A stretch of 64,000 bases of DNA from Nocardia salmonicida NBRC 13393 (lineage in GTDB: Bacteria; Actinomycetota; Actinomycetes; Mycobacteriales; Mycobacteriaceae), in the NCBI RefSeq assembly GCF_001613085.1, contig NZ_BDBR01000030.1, positions 62,001 through 126,000 on the forward strand, in the 5' to 3' direction. Both the position numbers and the translations under genes were made by a program. Each line of letters starts with the position of its first letter. Positions within the stretch are counted from its first letter, which is position 1. Shown here in pieces: positions 14,573 through 26,100 of this stretch. The notes beneath the pieces were generated by a model. The model was not told the DNA's origin. It was given only the letters and a program-made list of their open reading frames with translations, and ran no database searches.

Positions 14573-16647
14573 ACTCACCGGCGATCGGCACCTCACCCAC
14601 CCGCCTCGACGGACCGGCCAAACTCCGCGGTGTCGCGCCCTACGCGATGGAGCATCCGCAACCGGATCCTCTGTACGGCGTCGTGATCCAGTCGACGATC
14701 ATCCGAGGCCGCATCCGTGAGATCGACACCTCCGCGGCCGAGCGGATCGACGGTGTCGTCGCGGTGCTCACCCACCACAATGCCGCCCGGCTGGCCGTCG
14801 ACGACGACAACGAACTGTTCATCCTGCAGAACGACGAGATCGCGTTCCGCGGGCAGGTGATCGGCGCGGTCATCGCGACGAGCCCGGAAGTGGCCTGTGA
14901 AGCCGCCGCGCAGGTGCGCGTGACCTATGACGAGCGGCCCGCCGAGGTCACGCTCGATGCCGACAGCGAGAACCTCCACGCTCCCGAGGAGGTGAGCGGC
15001 GGCTTTTCCACCGACACCTCGATCGGCGACGTGGACGCGGCCATGGCCATCGCCCCGGTCACGATCGACCAGACCTATACGACCGCGATGGTCCACAACA
15101 ATCCGATGGAACCGCACGCCACCGTCGCGCACTGGACCGACGACGACACCCTGGTGCTGTACGACTCCACCCAGGGCCCACACGTCGTGCGGGCCCAGAT
15201 CGCGCCGCTGTTCGGGTTGGCGCCCGAACAGGTGCGGGTGATCGCGCCCTTCGTCGGCGGCGGCTTCGGGTCCAAGGGCGAGCCGCACGCCAATATCGTG
15301 GTCGCGGCGATGGCGGCGAAACTGTCCGGCGGACGACCGGTGAAACTGCCACTGACCAGGCAGCAGCTGTTCTCCCTCGCCGGTTACCGGACCCCGACCA
15401 TCCAGCGGGTCCGGCTCGGCGCGCATCCCGACGGCACCCTGACCGCGATCGCCCACGCGGCGATCGCACAGGCCTCCACGGTGAAGGAATTCGCCGAACC
15501 GACCGCAGTGGTCAGCCGCGTGATGTACGCGGCGGCCACCCGATCGACCTCGCACCGTTTCGCGACGCTGGATGTCCCCGTCGCGTCGTGGATGCGGGCG
15601 CCCGGACACTGTCCTGGAATGTTCGCGGCGGAGACGGCGATGGACGAACTCGCGGTCGCCCTCGGCATGGACCCGATCGCCTTGCGCATGCACAACGAAC
15701 CCGAGGTCGACCCGGAATCAGGGCACCCCTTCTCTACGCACGGGCTGGCCGAATGCCTACGAACCGGGGCACAGCGCTTCGGCTGGGCCGAACGCGACCC
15801 GGCGCCGAAGTCGCGGCGCGAGGGCCGCTGGCTGATCGGATCCGGGGTCGCGGCGGCCACCTACCCGGCCGACACCGCCGCGGGCAACAGCGCCCGCGTG
15901 CGTCGCACCGGCGACCGCTACGAAGTCGCCATCGACGCGGTGGACATCGGCACCGGCACCTGGACCTCGCTCGGCCAGATCGCCGCCGACGCGCTCGGTG
16001 TCGACCCGGACCGCATCGAGCTGCGCATCGGCGATTCCGATCTCCCCGAGGCGACGGTCGCGGGCGGTTCGACCGGCATGGCGTCGTGGGGCTCGGCCGT
16101 GGTGGCGGCCGCGCGGGCCTTCCGTGACAGATTCGGCCAGGACCCCGCCGACGGCGCCGAGATCACGGTGCGAGCCCCCGAATACCCTGAGCGAGAGAAC
16201 TTTTCGACCCATGCCTACGGTGCACACTTCGTCGAGGTCCGCGTGAACTCCGACACCGCCGAGATCCGGGTTCCCCGTGTGGTCAGTGTCTTCGGCGCGG
16301 GTCGCATCATCAATCCGCGGCTTGCCCGTTCGCAGTTCGTCGGCGCCGTCACCATGGGTCTGTCGATGGCGCTACTCGAACAGAGCGAATTCGATCCGCG
16401 CCTCGGCACGGTCGTCAACCACGACCTGGCCGGGTACCACATCCCGGTCAACGCCGATATCGGCGAGATCGATGTCAGCTGGATCGATGAACACGACCCG
16501 CATCTGAACCCGATGGGCAGCAAGGGAATCGGTGAGATCGGCATCGTCGGGTCGGCGGCCGCGATCGGCAACGCGATCTACCACGCCACCGGCGTCCGCC
16601 TCCGGCATGTCCCCATCCATCTGGAAGACCTGCTCGGCGCGCTGTGA
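14569..16647 (+). CDS. molybdenum hydroxylase catalytic subunit, molybdopterin-binding (PaoC/YagR type)
   Basis: A 692-residue catalytic subunit (GTG 14569 overlapping the previous stop). An N-terminal a/b-hammerhead domain (about 15-125) is followed by the Mo-cofactor-binding domain, with FVGGGFGSKGE and MRAPGHCPGMFAAETAMDELA; GSKGIGEIGIVGSAAAIGNAI near the C-terminus contains the base Glu of this family (in GIGE). It should hydroxylate an aldehyde or heterocycle; the substrate is unknown, and PaoABC-type enzymes favour aromatic aldehydes. No dedicated XdhC-type maturation gene is in the window. It ends one base from a convergent lipase gene. Confidence 0.92.
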   Translation: MNSPAIGTSPTRLDGPAKLRGVAPYAMEHPQPDPLYGVVIQSTIIRGRIREIDTSAAERIDGVVAVLTHHNAARLAVDDDNELFILQNDEIAFRGQVIGAVIATSPEVACEAAAQVRVTYDERPAEVTLDADSENLHAPEEVSGGFSTDTSIGDVDAAMAIAPVTIDQTYTTAMVHNNPMEPHATVAHWTDDDTLVLYDSTQGPHVVRAQIAPLFGLAPEQVRVIAPFVGGGFGSKGEPHANIVVAAMAAKLSGGRPVKLPLTRQQLFSLAGYRTPTIQRVRLGAHPDGTLTAIAHAAIAQASTVKEFAEPTAVVSRVMYAAATRSTSHRFATLDVPVASWMRAPGHCPGMFAAETAMDELAVALGMDPIALRMHNEPEVDPESGHPFSTHGLAECLRTGAQRFGWAERDPAPKSRREGRWLIGSGVAAATYPADTAAGNSARVRRTGDRYEVAIDAVDIGTGTWTSLGQIAADALGVDPDRIELRIGDSDLPEATVAGGSTGMASWGSAVVAAARAFRDRFGQDPADGAEITVRAPEYPERENFSTHAYGAHFVEVRVNSDTAEIRVPRVVSVFGAGRIINPRLARSQFVGAVTMGLSMALLEQSEFDPRLGTVVNHDLAGYHIPVNADIGEIDVSWIDEHDPHLNPMGSKGIGEIGIVGSAAAIGNAIYHATGVRLRHVPIHLEDLLGAL

Positions 16648-17835
16648 TCAACAGCGAGTCGGCGCGGGTTCGCCGCGGAATCGCGCTTCGATGAAGTTCC
16701 AGGCCTCGGGCAGACCCGCCACCGCGGTCGTCATGTGTTCGGCGATCTGATAGCGGGAGAAGGTGACCGGCGCGCCCGCCGCGCAGTAGCGGGTGGCCAC
16801 GTCGTCGACGGCGTCGAAGGGTGTCAGTTCGTCGAAGACGCCCTGCCAGATCAACATCGGGGTCTCGGGAATCTCGGGGTCGTAGCGCAAACTGTTCTCG
16901 CGCAACACCGCCCGCGCTTCGGGACTGTCCATCAGGGACTTGGTCGCCGCCAACTGTTCGGCGCTGCGGGCCACACCGTGGAACAGCAGAAAGCGCCGGC
17001 ATTCGTCAGCGGTGAAGTCGCGGAACCACAGACCCTCGCCGTTGAGCTGGTCGGAAATGGGCAAACGCTGCGGGTATTCGCGTTCCAGGCCCATTGCCGC
17101 CGCCCAGGCGAGGCCGAAACCGGGATGGTGGCCGAAGCCGATCCCGAGGGCCATCTGTTCGAGGTCGGCCGGGATGCCGCCCGCGGCGACGCCGGCGAGC
17201 TTCAACTCCGGTGCGTAGGTCGGTTGCATGGCGGCGGCCCACGCGGTCGCCAGTCCGCCACCGGAGTACCCGGCGAGTGCGATGGGGGACTGTCCGAGGC
17301 CGAGTTCGGGCGCTCGCTGCAGCGCACGCACGCTGTCGAGGGTCACCATGCCGCTGAGCCTGGCGGCGCCGTAGGCGACATTCGGGCCGAGGTAGTCGGG
17401 CAAGGCGACCGCCCAACCGCGCCCCAGCGGCAGGACCGCGCCGAACGCATCGGGGGTCTCGTCGTTGATCAGCGAGGTGGACGGGTTGCACTTGGTGCCG
17501 AGGGAGTTGATCAGCGCCTGATACGACACCAGCGGCGGGTTCGCGACACCGGCGGGGATCAAGACCGTGGTCACACCCATGATCGGGTCGCCCGCGGAGT
17601 CGGTCGAGCGGAACGCGACGTGCCAGATGTCGGTGCCCTGGTAGGCGCCGAGGTTGAACTTGCGCTGCCGCACCACGTCACCGGGAGCGAAGTCGCCGAT
17701 ATCGGCCGGTGCGGTGAAGAAGGGGTCGGGATTCGGTGTGGGGTAACGCGGTTCCGGCGTCGCCATGGGAGCGAAAATGGCGACGGTGAGGCTGTAGAAC
17801 AGCGCCGTCAACGCGGCCGTCAATATCCGGCGCAT
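16648..17835 (-). CDS. secreted lipase family protein, tandem copy A
   Basis: A 395-residue protein; ATG 17835 has AGGAA five bases upstream. An N-terminal hydrophobic segment (ILTAALTALFYSLTVAIFAPMA) is the signal peptide. The mature part begins PRYPTPNPDPFFTAP and contains LVSYQALINSLGTKC, the nucleophile GYSGGG, and the late acid/His segments WQGVFDELTP and AEHMTTAV. It is a secretory LIP-type lipase, closely similar in layout to the next gene (17859-19067), 23 bases upstream, so the two are tandem duplicates. It is the last gene of the SDR-lipase-lipase operon. Confidence 0.87.
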   Translation of the reverse strand: MRRILTAALTALFYSLTVAIFAPMATPEPRYPTPNPDPFFTAPADIGDFAPGDVVRQRKFNLGAYQGTDIWHVAFRSTDSAGDPIMGVTTVLIPAGVANPPLVSYQALINSLGTKCNPSTSLINDETPDAFGAVLPLGRGWAVALPDYLGPNVAYGAARLSGMVTLDSVRALQRAPELGLGQSPIALAGYSGGGLATAWAAAMQPTYAPELKLAGVAAGGIPADLEQMALGIGFGHHPGFGLAWAAAMGLEREYPQRLPISDQLNGEGLWFRDFTADECRRFLLFHGVARSAEQLAATKSLMDSPEARAVLRENSLRYDPEIPETPMLIWQGVFDELTPFDAVDDVATRYCAAGAPVTFSRYQIAEHMTTAVAGLPEAWNFIEARFRGEPAPTRC

Positions 17836-17858
17836 GGAAATTCCTATCTCTCGAGAAG

Positions 17859-19067
17859 TCAGCAGTTGCTCGGGGCGGTCTCGCCGCGGAATCGGGCATC
17901 GAGCCACGCGACGGCAGACGGAAAACCCATCACCGCGGTGGCCAGATGATCGGGGCTCGGATAGAGCTCGGACAGCACCGGTGTCCCGGCCCGGCAGTAG
18001 CGCTGGTTCGTGCGATCGACGGCGTCGACGGGGATGAGCGGGTCGATGGGGGTGTGCCACTCGAAGATCGGCATCGTGGGCACGGGCTCGAACAGCTCCA
18101 AACTGTTGGCGTCGCCCACTTCCCACGCCCGCGGGTCGTCGATCAGGGACACGGTCGAGGCGAGATCGGAGGCGCTGTGCATCGCACCGGCGGCGATGAG
18201 TTCGACGGTGCAACCGTTGGACATGGCATCGCGCACCGCCAAGCCGGTGTCGTTGAGCTGCGCGCTGATCGGAAGACGATCGGGGTACTCGCGTTCGAGC
18301 CCGAGCGCGGCGGCCATCGCGAGCCCGAACATGGGATGCGGGGCGAAACCGAGTGCGCGCGCCATCGTGGTGATGTTCATCGGCACACCGCCCTGCGCGG
18401 CGCCGACCAGGCGCAGTTCGGGCGCGTACTGGGGCGCGAGCGCGGCAGCCCAGCCGGTAGCCATGCCACCGCCGGAGTAGCCGAGCATGGCCGAGGGGCT
18501 GTCGGCGAGGCCGAGCTCTCCGACCCTGGTCGCGGCGCGAATGCCGTCGAGGGTGATCTGGCCGCCGAGTTTGGCCGCGCCGTAGGCGGCGTTCGGGCCG
18601 AGATGGTCGGGCAGGGCGATGCTCCAGCCGCGCAGCAGCATCGTATTCAGCAGCGGCACAGCACGATAGAGCAGATTGGGATCGTAGGCGTAGAGAGCGC
18701 GCGAGACCGCGCACTGGGTGCCGAGGCCGTTGATGATGTGCTGATAGGACAGCAGCGGCGCGCCCTGGCGATGATCCTTCGGGGTGAGGATCGTGGTGGT
18801 CGCGGCGATCGGTCGCCCCTGCGAGTCGTTGGATCGGAACTTCACCAAAGTGACTGTGGCGGTGGGGAAGTAGGGCAGTGGTTCCTGAACGCGGACCGCG
18901 AGCACGGCGCCGGGTTCCTTGCTCGCGATGTCGGCGGGCGCGGCGTAGAAGGGGTCGGGGTCGGGCGCCGGATACACCGGTGGCGCGCCGACAGCCGACG
19001 GTGGGCCCGAGGCGGCGAGCAATCCGACCATGAGGGCACAGGTCAGGGTGCGCAGACTAATTCTCAT
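17859..19067 (-). CDS. secreted lipase family protein, tandem copy B
   Basis: A 402-residue paralogue of copy A. The signal peptide TLTCALMVGLLAASGPPSAVGA is followed by YPAPDPDPFYAAPADI. The nucleophile is GYSGGG (in SAMLGYSGGGMATGWAAAL), and the triad acid and His lie in IDPLIPVDAVD and SPDHLATAV. Conserved cysteines (GTQC, SNGC, RYC and the C-terminal SNC) match those of copy A and probably form disulfides outside the cell. Its start overlaps the end of the SDR gene by 11 bases, indicating coupling. Confidence 0.87.
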   Translation of the reverse strand: MRISLRTLTCALMVGLLAASGPPSAVGAPPVYPAPDPDPFYAAPADIASKEPGAVLAVRVQEPLPYFPTATVTLVKFRSNDSQGRPIAATTTILTPKDHRQGAPLLSYQHIINGLGTQCAVSRALYAYDPNLLYRAVPLLNTMLLRGWSIALPDHLGPNAAYGAAKLGGQITLDGIRAATRVGELGLADSPSAMLGYSGGGMATGWAAALAPQYAPELRLVGAAQGGVPMNITTMARALGFAPHPMFGLAMAAALGLEREYPDRLPISAQLNDTGLAVRDAMSNGCTVELIAAGAMHSASDLASTVSLIDDPRAWEVGDANSLELFEPVPTMPIFEWHTPIDPLIPVDAVDRTNQRYCRAGTPVLSELYPSPDHLATAVMGFPSAVAWLDARFRGETAPSNC

Positions 19068-19953
19068 GGATCACCGCCGACGCGGGGAAGTGGACACCGG
19101 TGGCGCGTTCGGACACCGTCCACAACTGCTGCCACAGGGCCCGGTCCTGCGACAATGCGCTCGACGGGCAGGCACCGACCGGCCCTCGGGTCTTGAAAAG
19201 CTTGGTCGGGCCCCAGTAGATGTCGGGGTCCGCATCCGGTGCGGTGGCGGCATACAGCATGGATCGGGCCGCGGCGGTGCGTGATTGGCCGACCAGGCGG
19301 ATGAACGGCTCGGCGACGTAATCGAGTGGCGTCTGGGTCTTGGCGACGAGCCCGGTCGGCGCGACACCGGGGTGCACGGCGTAGGAACGCAGCGTCGACC
19401 CGGATTCGCGGAGCCTGCGCTGCAGTTCACGGCCGAAAATCAGAGTCGCCAGTTTCGATTCCGGATAGGCCGCATGCCGGCTGTATCGACGGTGTTCGAA
19501 GCGCAGATCGTCGAGCGGAAGCGCGTTGGTCCACCCGTGGGAAATGCTCGACAACGAGAGCACCCGGTCTTTGATCCGATCCAGCAGCAAGCCCGTCAAC
19601 GCGAAGTGCCCGAGATGGTTGACCCCGAATTGTGTTTCGAATCCGTCGGCGGTACGGGCGAACGGCACATTCATCAACCCGGCATTGTTGATCAACACAT
19701 CGAATTCGCCACACTCTCGCGCGAATCGGCGCACATCGGACAGGTCGGCAAGATCCAAGGCGGCCACGGAGATATCGCCGTCCAGCTGATCGGCGATATC
19801 CCGCCCTCGTTTCGTATCCCGGCAGGCCATGATCACCGTGGCGCCACGGGCAGCCAACGTGCGGGTCACCACCTCGCCGAGTCCGCCGTTGGCCCCGGTG
19901 ATAACGAATCGTCGGCCGTGCTGATCCGGTATCGGATCGGGAGTCCTTGCCAT
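19057..19953 (-). CDS. short-chain dehydrogenase/reductase
   Basis: A 298-residue Rossmann enzyme. TGANGGLG is the nucleotide-binding turn, VLINNAGLM the structural NNAG motif, the Ser lies in LSLSSISHG, and YPESK holds the catalytic Tyr and Lys. An Arg (MACRDTKRGR) after strand 2 suggests NADPH. It belongs to the WW-domain oxidoreductase/retinol-dehydrogenase-like SDR group; the substrate is unknown. It heads an operon with two secreted lipases and is transcribed away from the PKS operon across a 236-base gap. Confidence 0.87.
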   Translation of the reverse strand: MARTPDPIPDQHGRRFVITGANGGLGEVVTRTLAARGATVIMACRDTKRGRDIADQLDGDISVAALDLADLSDVRRFARECGEFDVLINNAGLMNVPFARTADGFETQFGVNHLGHFALTGLLLDRIKDRVLSLSSISHGWTNALPLDDLRFEHRRYSRHAAYPESKLATLIFGRELQRRLRESGSTLRSYAVHPGVAPTGLVAKTQTPLDYVAEPFIRLVGQSRTAAARSMLYAATAPDADPDIYWGPTKLFKTRGPVGACPSSALSQDRALWQQLWTVSERATGVHFPASAVIHEN

Positions 19954-20189
19954 GGCGCATGACCTTACGAATCGCAGTCATCGGGTGGCAATGCGTTTGG
20001 AAAATGTCAGGGACGACGCGGCGGCCATTGGTCGTTTCCCAAAGAGGTTCGGCGCGCCGCGAATTCGCTTGCCCACTGTCGTAGCGTGGCGCCGGTCAGT
20101 GTTGTCGAGTAGATCGCTGGGCGAATACCCGATCCCGCCGCACTGCTCGCTTCCCTGTCGATACCCCTGATGCAGGAGATGTTTGCCCT

Positions 20190-23100
20190 ATGGCTCGCGA
20201 AGACGAACTACGCACTTACATGAAGAAGGCGATCCGGGAACTGCAGACCACCCGCGCGCGCCTCGACGATGTGGAAGCGCGGGCGACCGAGCCGATCGCC
20301 ATTGTCGGCATGGCGTGCCGTTACCCGGGTGGGGTGACCTCGCCGGAGCAGTTGTGGCAGGCGGCGGTCGACGGGCGCAGTCTGGTGTCGCAGTGGCCGA
20401 CCGATCGCGGCTGGGACATCGAGGGTCTGTTCGATCCGGAACCGGGCGTGCCGGGCAAGTCGTATGTGCGAACGGGCGGATTCCTCGACGGCGCCACCGG
20501 ATTCGACGCGAACTTCTTCGGGATCAGCCCCCGTGAGGCCCAGGCGATGGATTCGCAGCAGCGGCTGGTGCTGGAGACCGCATGGGAAGCCTTCGAGCGG
20601 GCCGGCATCGACCCGACGACGGTTCGCGGCAGTGCGACGGGCGTCTTCGTCGGCTTGATGCCGGACTCCGAAGGCCCGTCGTCGCGCGATATCGATGATC
20701 GATTGCGCGAGACGATCGACCAGTTCCTGATGACCGGTCAGGCGTCGAGCATCGCCTCGGGGCGGGTGTCGTATGTGCTGGGACTCGAAGGCCCGTCGGT
20801 CACGGTGGACACGGCGTGCTCGTCGTCGCTGGTCGCGATACACCAGGCGGTGCGATCGTTGCGCTCCGGTGAGTCGACGATGGCGCTGGCCGGCGGTGTC
20901 ACCGTGATGTCGACACCGGCCGCGTTCGTCGCGTTCTCCACCCAGCGCGCGCTGGCGGCCGACGGCCGGTGCAAGTCCTTCGCCGCGGGTGCCGACGGCA
21001 CCGCGTGGGGCGAGGGTGTCGGCATGCTTCTGCTCGAGCGCGTCTCCGAGGCCAGGCGCCTCGGGCACAAGATCCTGGGTCTGGTGCGTGGCACCGCGGT
21101 GAACTCCGACGGCGCGTCCAACGGTCTGACCGCGCCGAACGGGCGGTCCCAGCAGCGAGTGATCCGATCGGCGCTGGCGGACGCGGGGTTGGCCACGACG
21201 GACGTGGACGTCGTCGAGGCGCACGGGACCGGGACCCGGCTGGGCGATCCCATCGAGGCGGAGGCCTTGCTCGCCACCTACGGTGCCGAGCGCGAGGGCG
21301 GCGAGCCGCTGTTGCTCGGCTCGCTCAAGTCGAATATGGGACATACGCAGGCCGCCGCCGGGGTCGGTGGGCTGATCAAGATGGTGATGGCGATGCGGCA
21401 CGGGGTGGTGCCGCCGACGCTGAATGTCGATGAGCCGACGCCGCATGTGGATTGGTCGTCGGGCTCGGTCCGATTGGTGACCCAGGCACAGGCGTGGCCC
21501 GCGACCGGGCAGCCGCCGCGCGCCGCGGTGTCGTCCTTCGGCATCAGCGGCACCAACGCGCACGTTGTCATCGAGCGAGGCGATTTCTCGCCGGAGGTGG
21601 ATCGAGCTGCCGAAACCGTTGCACCGCCGGTGATTCCGTGGGTCGTCAGCGCGCGCTCCGCGGCCGCGGTGGCCGCTCAGGCGAGCGCGCTGCTCGCCCG
21701 GCTCGAGACAGCCGACCCTGTCGATGTCGGCGTCGCGCTGCTCGGCACCCGTGCTCGATTCGAGCATCGCGCCGTGATCGTCGGCCACGACGCCGAGGAA
21801 CTGACCGCCGGGCTGCGAGCGCTCTCGGATGGGCAATCGGCGCAGAACGTGGTGCGTGGCACTGTCACCGGGGCGGTCACAGCGGTGATGTTCCCCGGCC
21901 AGGGCGCTCAGCGCGCGGGGATGGGGCGCGAGTTGTACGAGGGCTATCCGGTGTACCGCGCCGCCTTCGACGAGATCTGCGCGGAGTTCGACCAGCATCT
22001 CGAAACACCGCTGCGCGAAGTCGTTTTCGACGATCAGGACACCGTGGGCGCGCTCGACCGGACCCAGATCACCCAGGTCGCCCTCTTCGCCACCGAGGTG
22101 GCGATGTACCGCTTGGCCGAATCATGGGGATTGCGACCGGCGTTCGTGCTCGGTCACTCGATCGGAGAGATCGTCGCCGCCTATGTGGCCGGGGTCTGGT
22201 CGCTCGCGGATGCCTGCACCCTGGTCGCCGCACGCGGTCGACTCATGCAGTCCGCGCCCGCGGGCGGGGCGATGATCGCGGTCGCCGCGGACGCGGAGAC
22301 CGTGGCCGAGCTCGTGCGCCGACACGATGATGTCGGCATCGCCGCGGTGAACGGGCCCGCGTCCGTGGTTGTTTCGGGTGCGACGGATTCCGTGGACGCC
22401 ATCGCCGGGCAACTGTCGGCCGACGGCGTGCGAACCACCCGGTTGCGGGTGAGTCATGCGTTCCATTCGTCCCAGATGGACGCGGTGCTGGCGGAATTCG
22501 GTGCAGTCTGTCGTGGACTCATCTATCGCCCGCCGACCGTGCCGGTGATCTCGGCGCTCACCGGCAAGGTGGCCGAGGCCGCGCAGCTGTGCTCGCCGGA
22601 CTACTGGGTGAGCCACCTGCGCGAACCGGTCCGCTACCTGGACGCGGTGCGGTGGGCGCGCGAACAGGGCGCGGTGAACTGTTTCGCCGAGATGGGGCCG
22701 GGGGCCGCGCTGACGGCGATGGTGCACGAGATCGTCGATGATGGCGCGGGGATGACCGCCGCCGCGTTGCAGCGGCCCGGCATCGCCGGTGATATCGCGT
22801 TCGTCGCCGGCTTGTCCGCGCTGTATTCCCAAGGGGCAGCGCTGAATCTGGCCGCACTCTTCGAGGGCGCCGACCCCCGTCCGATCGACCTGCCCACCTA
22901 TGCCTTCCAGCGTGAGCGGTTCTGGCTCGAGGTGAGCGAGGGCAGCAATGTGCGCGGCGCCGGACTCGACGCCGACGATCATCCGCTGCTCGGCGCGAAG
23001 ATCGGCCTGGCTCGGGACGGCGGATTGTTGCTGACCGGGCTGCTGTCGCTGCACTCGCACCCCTGGCTGGCCGGGCACCGGATCGGTGGCGCGGTACTGC

Positions 23101-26100
23101 TTCCCGGCACCGCGTTCATCGAACTGGCCTGGCATGCGGGTCAATCGGTGCAGTGCCCGGTTGTCGGCGAGCTCGTGCTCGAATCCCCGCTCGTGATTCC
23201 CGAGACCGGTGCGGTGGAACTGCAGGTACTGGTCGGACCGGCACAGGAATCAGGGCATCGGACGATCGGGGTGTACTCGCGTCTACAGACAGCTTCCGCG
23301 CCCGAGCTGCCGTGGATCGGACACGCCACCGGCACCGTGCGACCGTCGGACGAGATCGCCGCTGCCACAGCGGACGGCGGCGCGTGGCCGCCCACGGGCG
23401 CGGTCGCGCTGACCGTCGGCGACCCTTACGACGCGATGGCGGCAGCCGGATACGAGTACGGCTCCGCCTTCCGCGGCCTCGGTCAGATCTGGCGCCACGG
23501 CGACGACGTACTGGCCGAGGTGGCGCTGCCCGAATCGGCCACCGCGGACGCTGCCGAATTCGGTCTACACCCGGCACTGCTCGACGCCGCACTGCACGCG
23601 ATGATCGCGACCGGCACGGTCGGCCCGACCGAATCCGGCAAGATCCGCCTGCCGTTCGCCTGGGAAGGCGTGTGTCTGCACGCCGTCGGCGCGTCGTCGC
23701 TGCGGGTTCGGCTCACCCCGGTCGGCGCCGACCGCATCGGCCTCGAACTCACCGATTCGGCGGGTAGGCCGGTCGCCAGCGCGGAATCGCTGGCACTGCG
23801 CGAGATTCCCCTCGCGGCGTTGGGTCAGCGGGCATCCTCCTCGGACGGCGGACTCTACGAAGTGAACTGGGTGACCGTGCCGTCACCCGGACCCATTGCG
23901 GGACACGGTGAATGGTCCGAGCTGGACTTCGCTGCCGGCGGCGTAACTGTCGAGCGGTGCGAACGCGCTGACCGCGACCTCGTCGTCGTGCGCGTTCCCA
24001 CAACCAGCGTCGGTTCGGTGGATCCGGCCGCAGTGCGCGAGCAGGTGACCGCCGTGCAGACGGTGGTGCAGCAATTGCTCGCCGACGACGACTTCGCCAA
24101 GGCCCTGGTGATTTTCGTGACCAGCGGCGCCGTCGCGACCCACGGCGCCGAAGATGTCGGTGATCTGGCAGGCGCGGCGGTGTGGGGGCTGCTGCGGACC
24201 GCGCAGAACGAGAACCCCGGCCGCATCGCGCTGCTCGATCTCGATGGTCGTGTCGACTACCGCGAAGCGGTGCTCAGCTGCGCTGTGATCACCACCGAGC
24301 CGCAGTTGGCGATCCGGCACGGTGAAACGCACGCGCCGCGCCTGGTACGCGCCGGTGCGGACACGGTCGGGTCCGCCGAACTGCTCGGTGACGACGACTG
24401 GCAGTTGGTCGACCACGGGCGCGGAACGCTGCACGGCGACAACATGATTCTGGCCGCGCGACCGGAGACGGAACCGCTCGGACCGGGGCAGGTGCGGATC
24501 GCGGTGCGGGCGGCGGGTGTCAACTTCCGTGACGTGCTGATCGTGCTCGGGATGTACCCGATCCCCGATACCGCCATCGGTGGTGAAGGTGCCGGCGTGA
24601 TCGTCGAAGTCGGCGCCGATGTCGTCGATTTCGCACCCGGCGATCGGGTGATGGGCATCTTCACCGGGGTGAGCGCCACGGTGGTGGCCGACCGGCGCAC
24701 GGTCATCAAGATTCCCGCGGGCTGGTCGTTCGAGGATGCGGCGGCCGCGCCGATCGTGTTCGCGACCGCCTACTACTCGCTGGTCGACCTGGCGCAGGTG
24801 CGGGCGGGGGAGTCGCTGCTGATCCACGCCGCCACCGGTGGTGTCGGTATGGCGGCGGTGCAGTTGGGGCGCCATCTCGGGTTGGACCTCTACGTGACGG
24901 CCAGCCCTGGCAAGTGGGATGTGCTGCGCGCGAACGGCTTCGACGACGAGCGGATCGGCAATACGCGAACCACCGAGTTCAAGACGAAGTTCCTCGACGC
25001 CACCGGTGGGCGCGGTGTCGATGTGGTGCTCGACTCGCTCGCCGGTGACAAAGTGGACGCGTCGCTGGATCTGCTCCCGCGTGGCGGTCGGTTCATCGAA
25101 ATGGGCTTGACCGACCTGCGCGACGCCGACGAGATCGCGGGCACCCACCCGGGCGTCCACTACCAGAACTTCATCCTGATGGAGGCAGGCCCCGACCGGC
25201 TGCGCGAGATCCTGACCGAGCTGCGCGCACTCTTCGAATCCGGTGTCCTGCGACCACTTCCGGTCACCCGCTGGGATGTGCGACGGGCGCCCGAGGCGTT
25301 CCGGCAGCTGAGCCAGGCCCGCCACGTCGGCAAGTACGTGCTGACCGTGCCGACTCCACTGGATCCAGACGGCACCGTCCTGGTGACCGGCGGCACCGGC
25401 GGGCTCGGCGCGCTGGCCGCCCGGCACCTGGTGACCGCGCACGGGGTTCGTCACCTGCTGCTGACCAGCCGTCGCGGACCCGACGCGGACGGCGCGGCAG
25501 AACTCGCGGCCGAACTGTCCGCACTCGGCGCCCAGGTCGAGATCGCCGCCTGCGATGTCGGCGACCGCGCCGCGCTCATGGCACTGGTCGCGGCGATACC
25601 CGCCGCGCACCCGCTGACCGGGGTGGTGCACACCGCGGGCGTCGTCGACGACGCGCTGTTCACCGAGCACACCCTGGAGCACATCGCGACAGTGTCGCGC
25701 CCCAAGGCCGATGCAGCCTGGTATCTGCACGAGGTCACCCGGGCGCACCCCCTGTCGATGTTCGTCCTGTACTCCTCGATCGCGGGTCTGCTCGGCAACC
25801 CCGGCCAGGCGAACTACGCCGCCGCCAACGGTTTCCTCGACGCGCTGGCCCAGCATCGGAGCCACCGCGGCCTGCCTGCCACCGCGATGGCCTGGGGGCT
25901 GTGGGAACGCGGCACGGGCATCACCGGTCATCTGACCGAGCGGGACCTGCGGCGAATGCGCCGCGAAGGTCTGATCCCGCTCACCGACGACGACGGCATG
26001 GCCCTGTTCGACAGCGCCCTGTCGACCGGCAGACCGCTGGCGGTGCCCGCACGGCTCGACCTCACGGCACTGGGCTCGCTCGGCGACGTCGACGAGATGC

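Noticed and set aside
16648..18714. 688-codon minus frame joining the two lipases into one protein
   Set aside because: The upstream part is a non-matching frame through the second lipase; ATG 17835 has a ribosome site and signal peptide.
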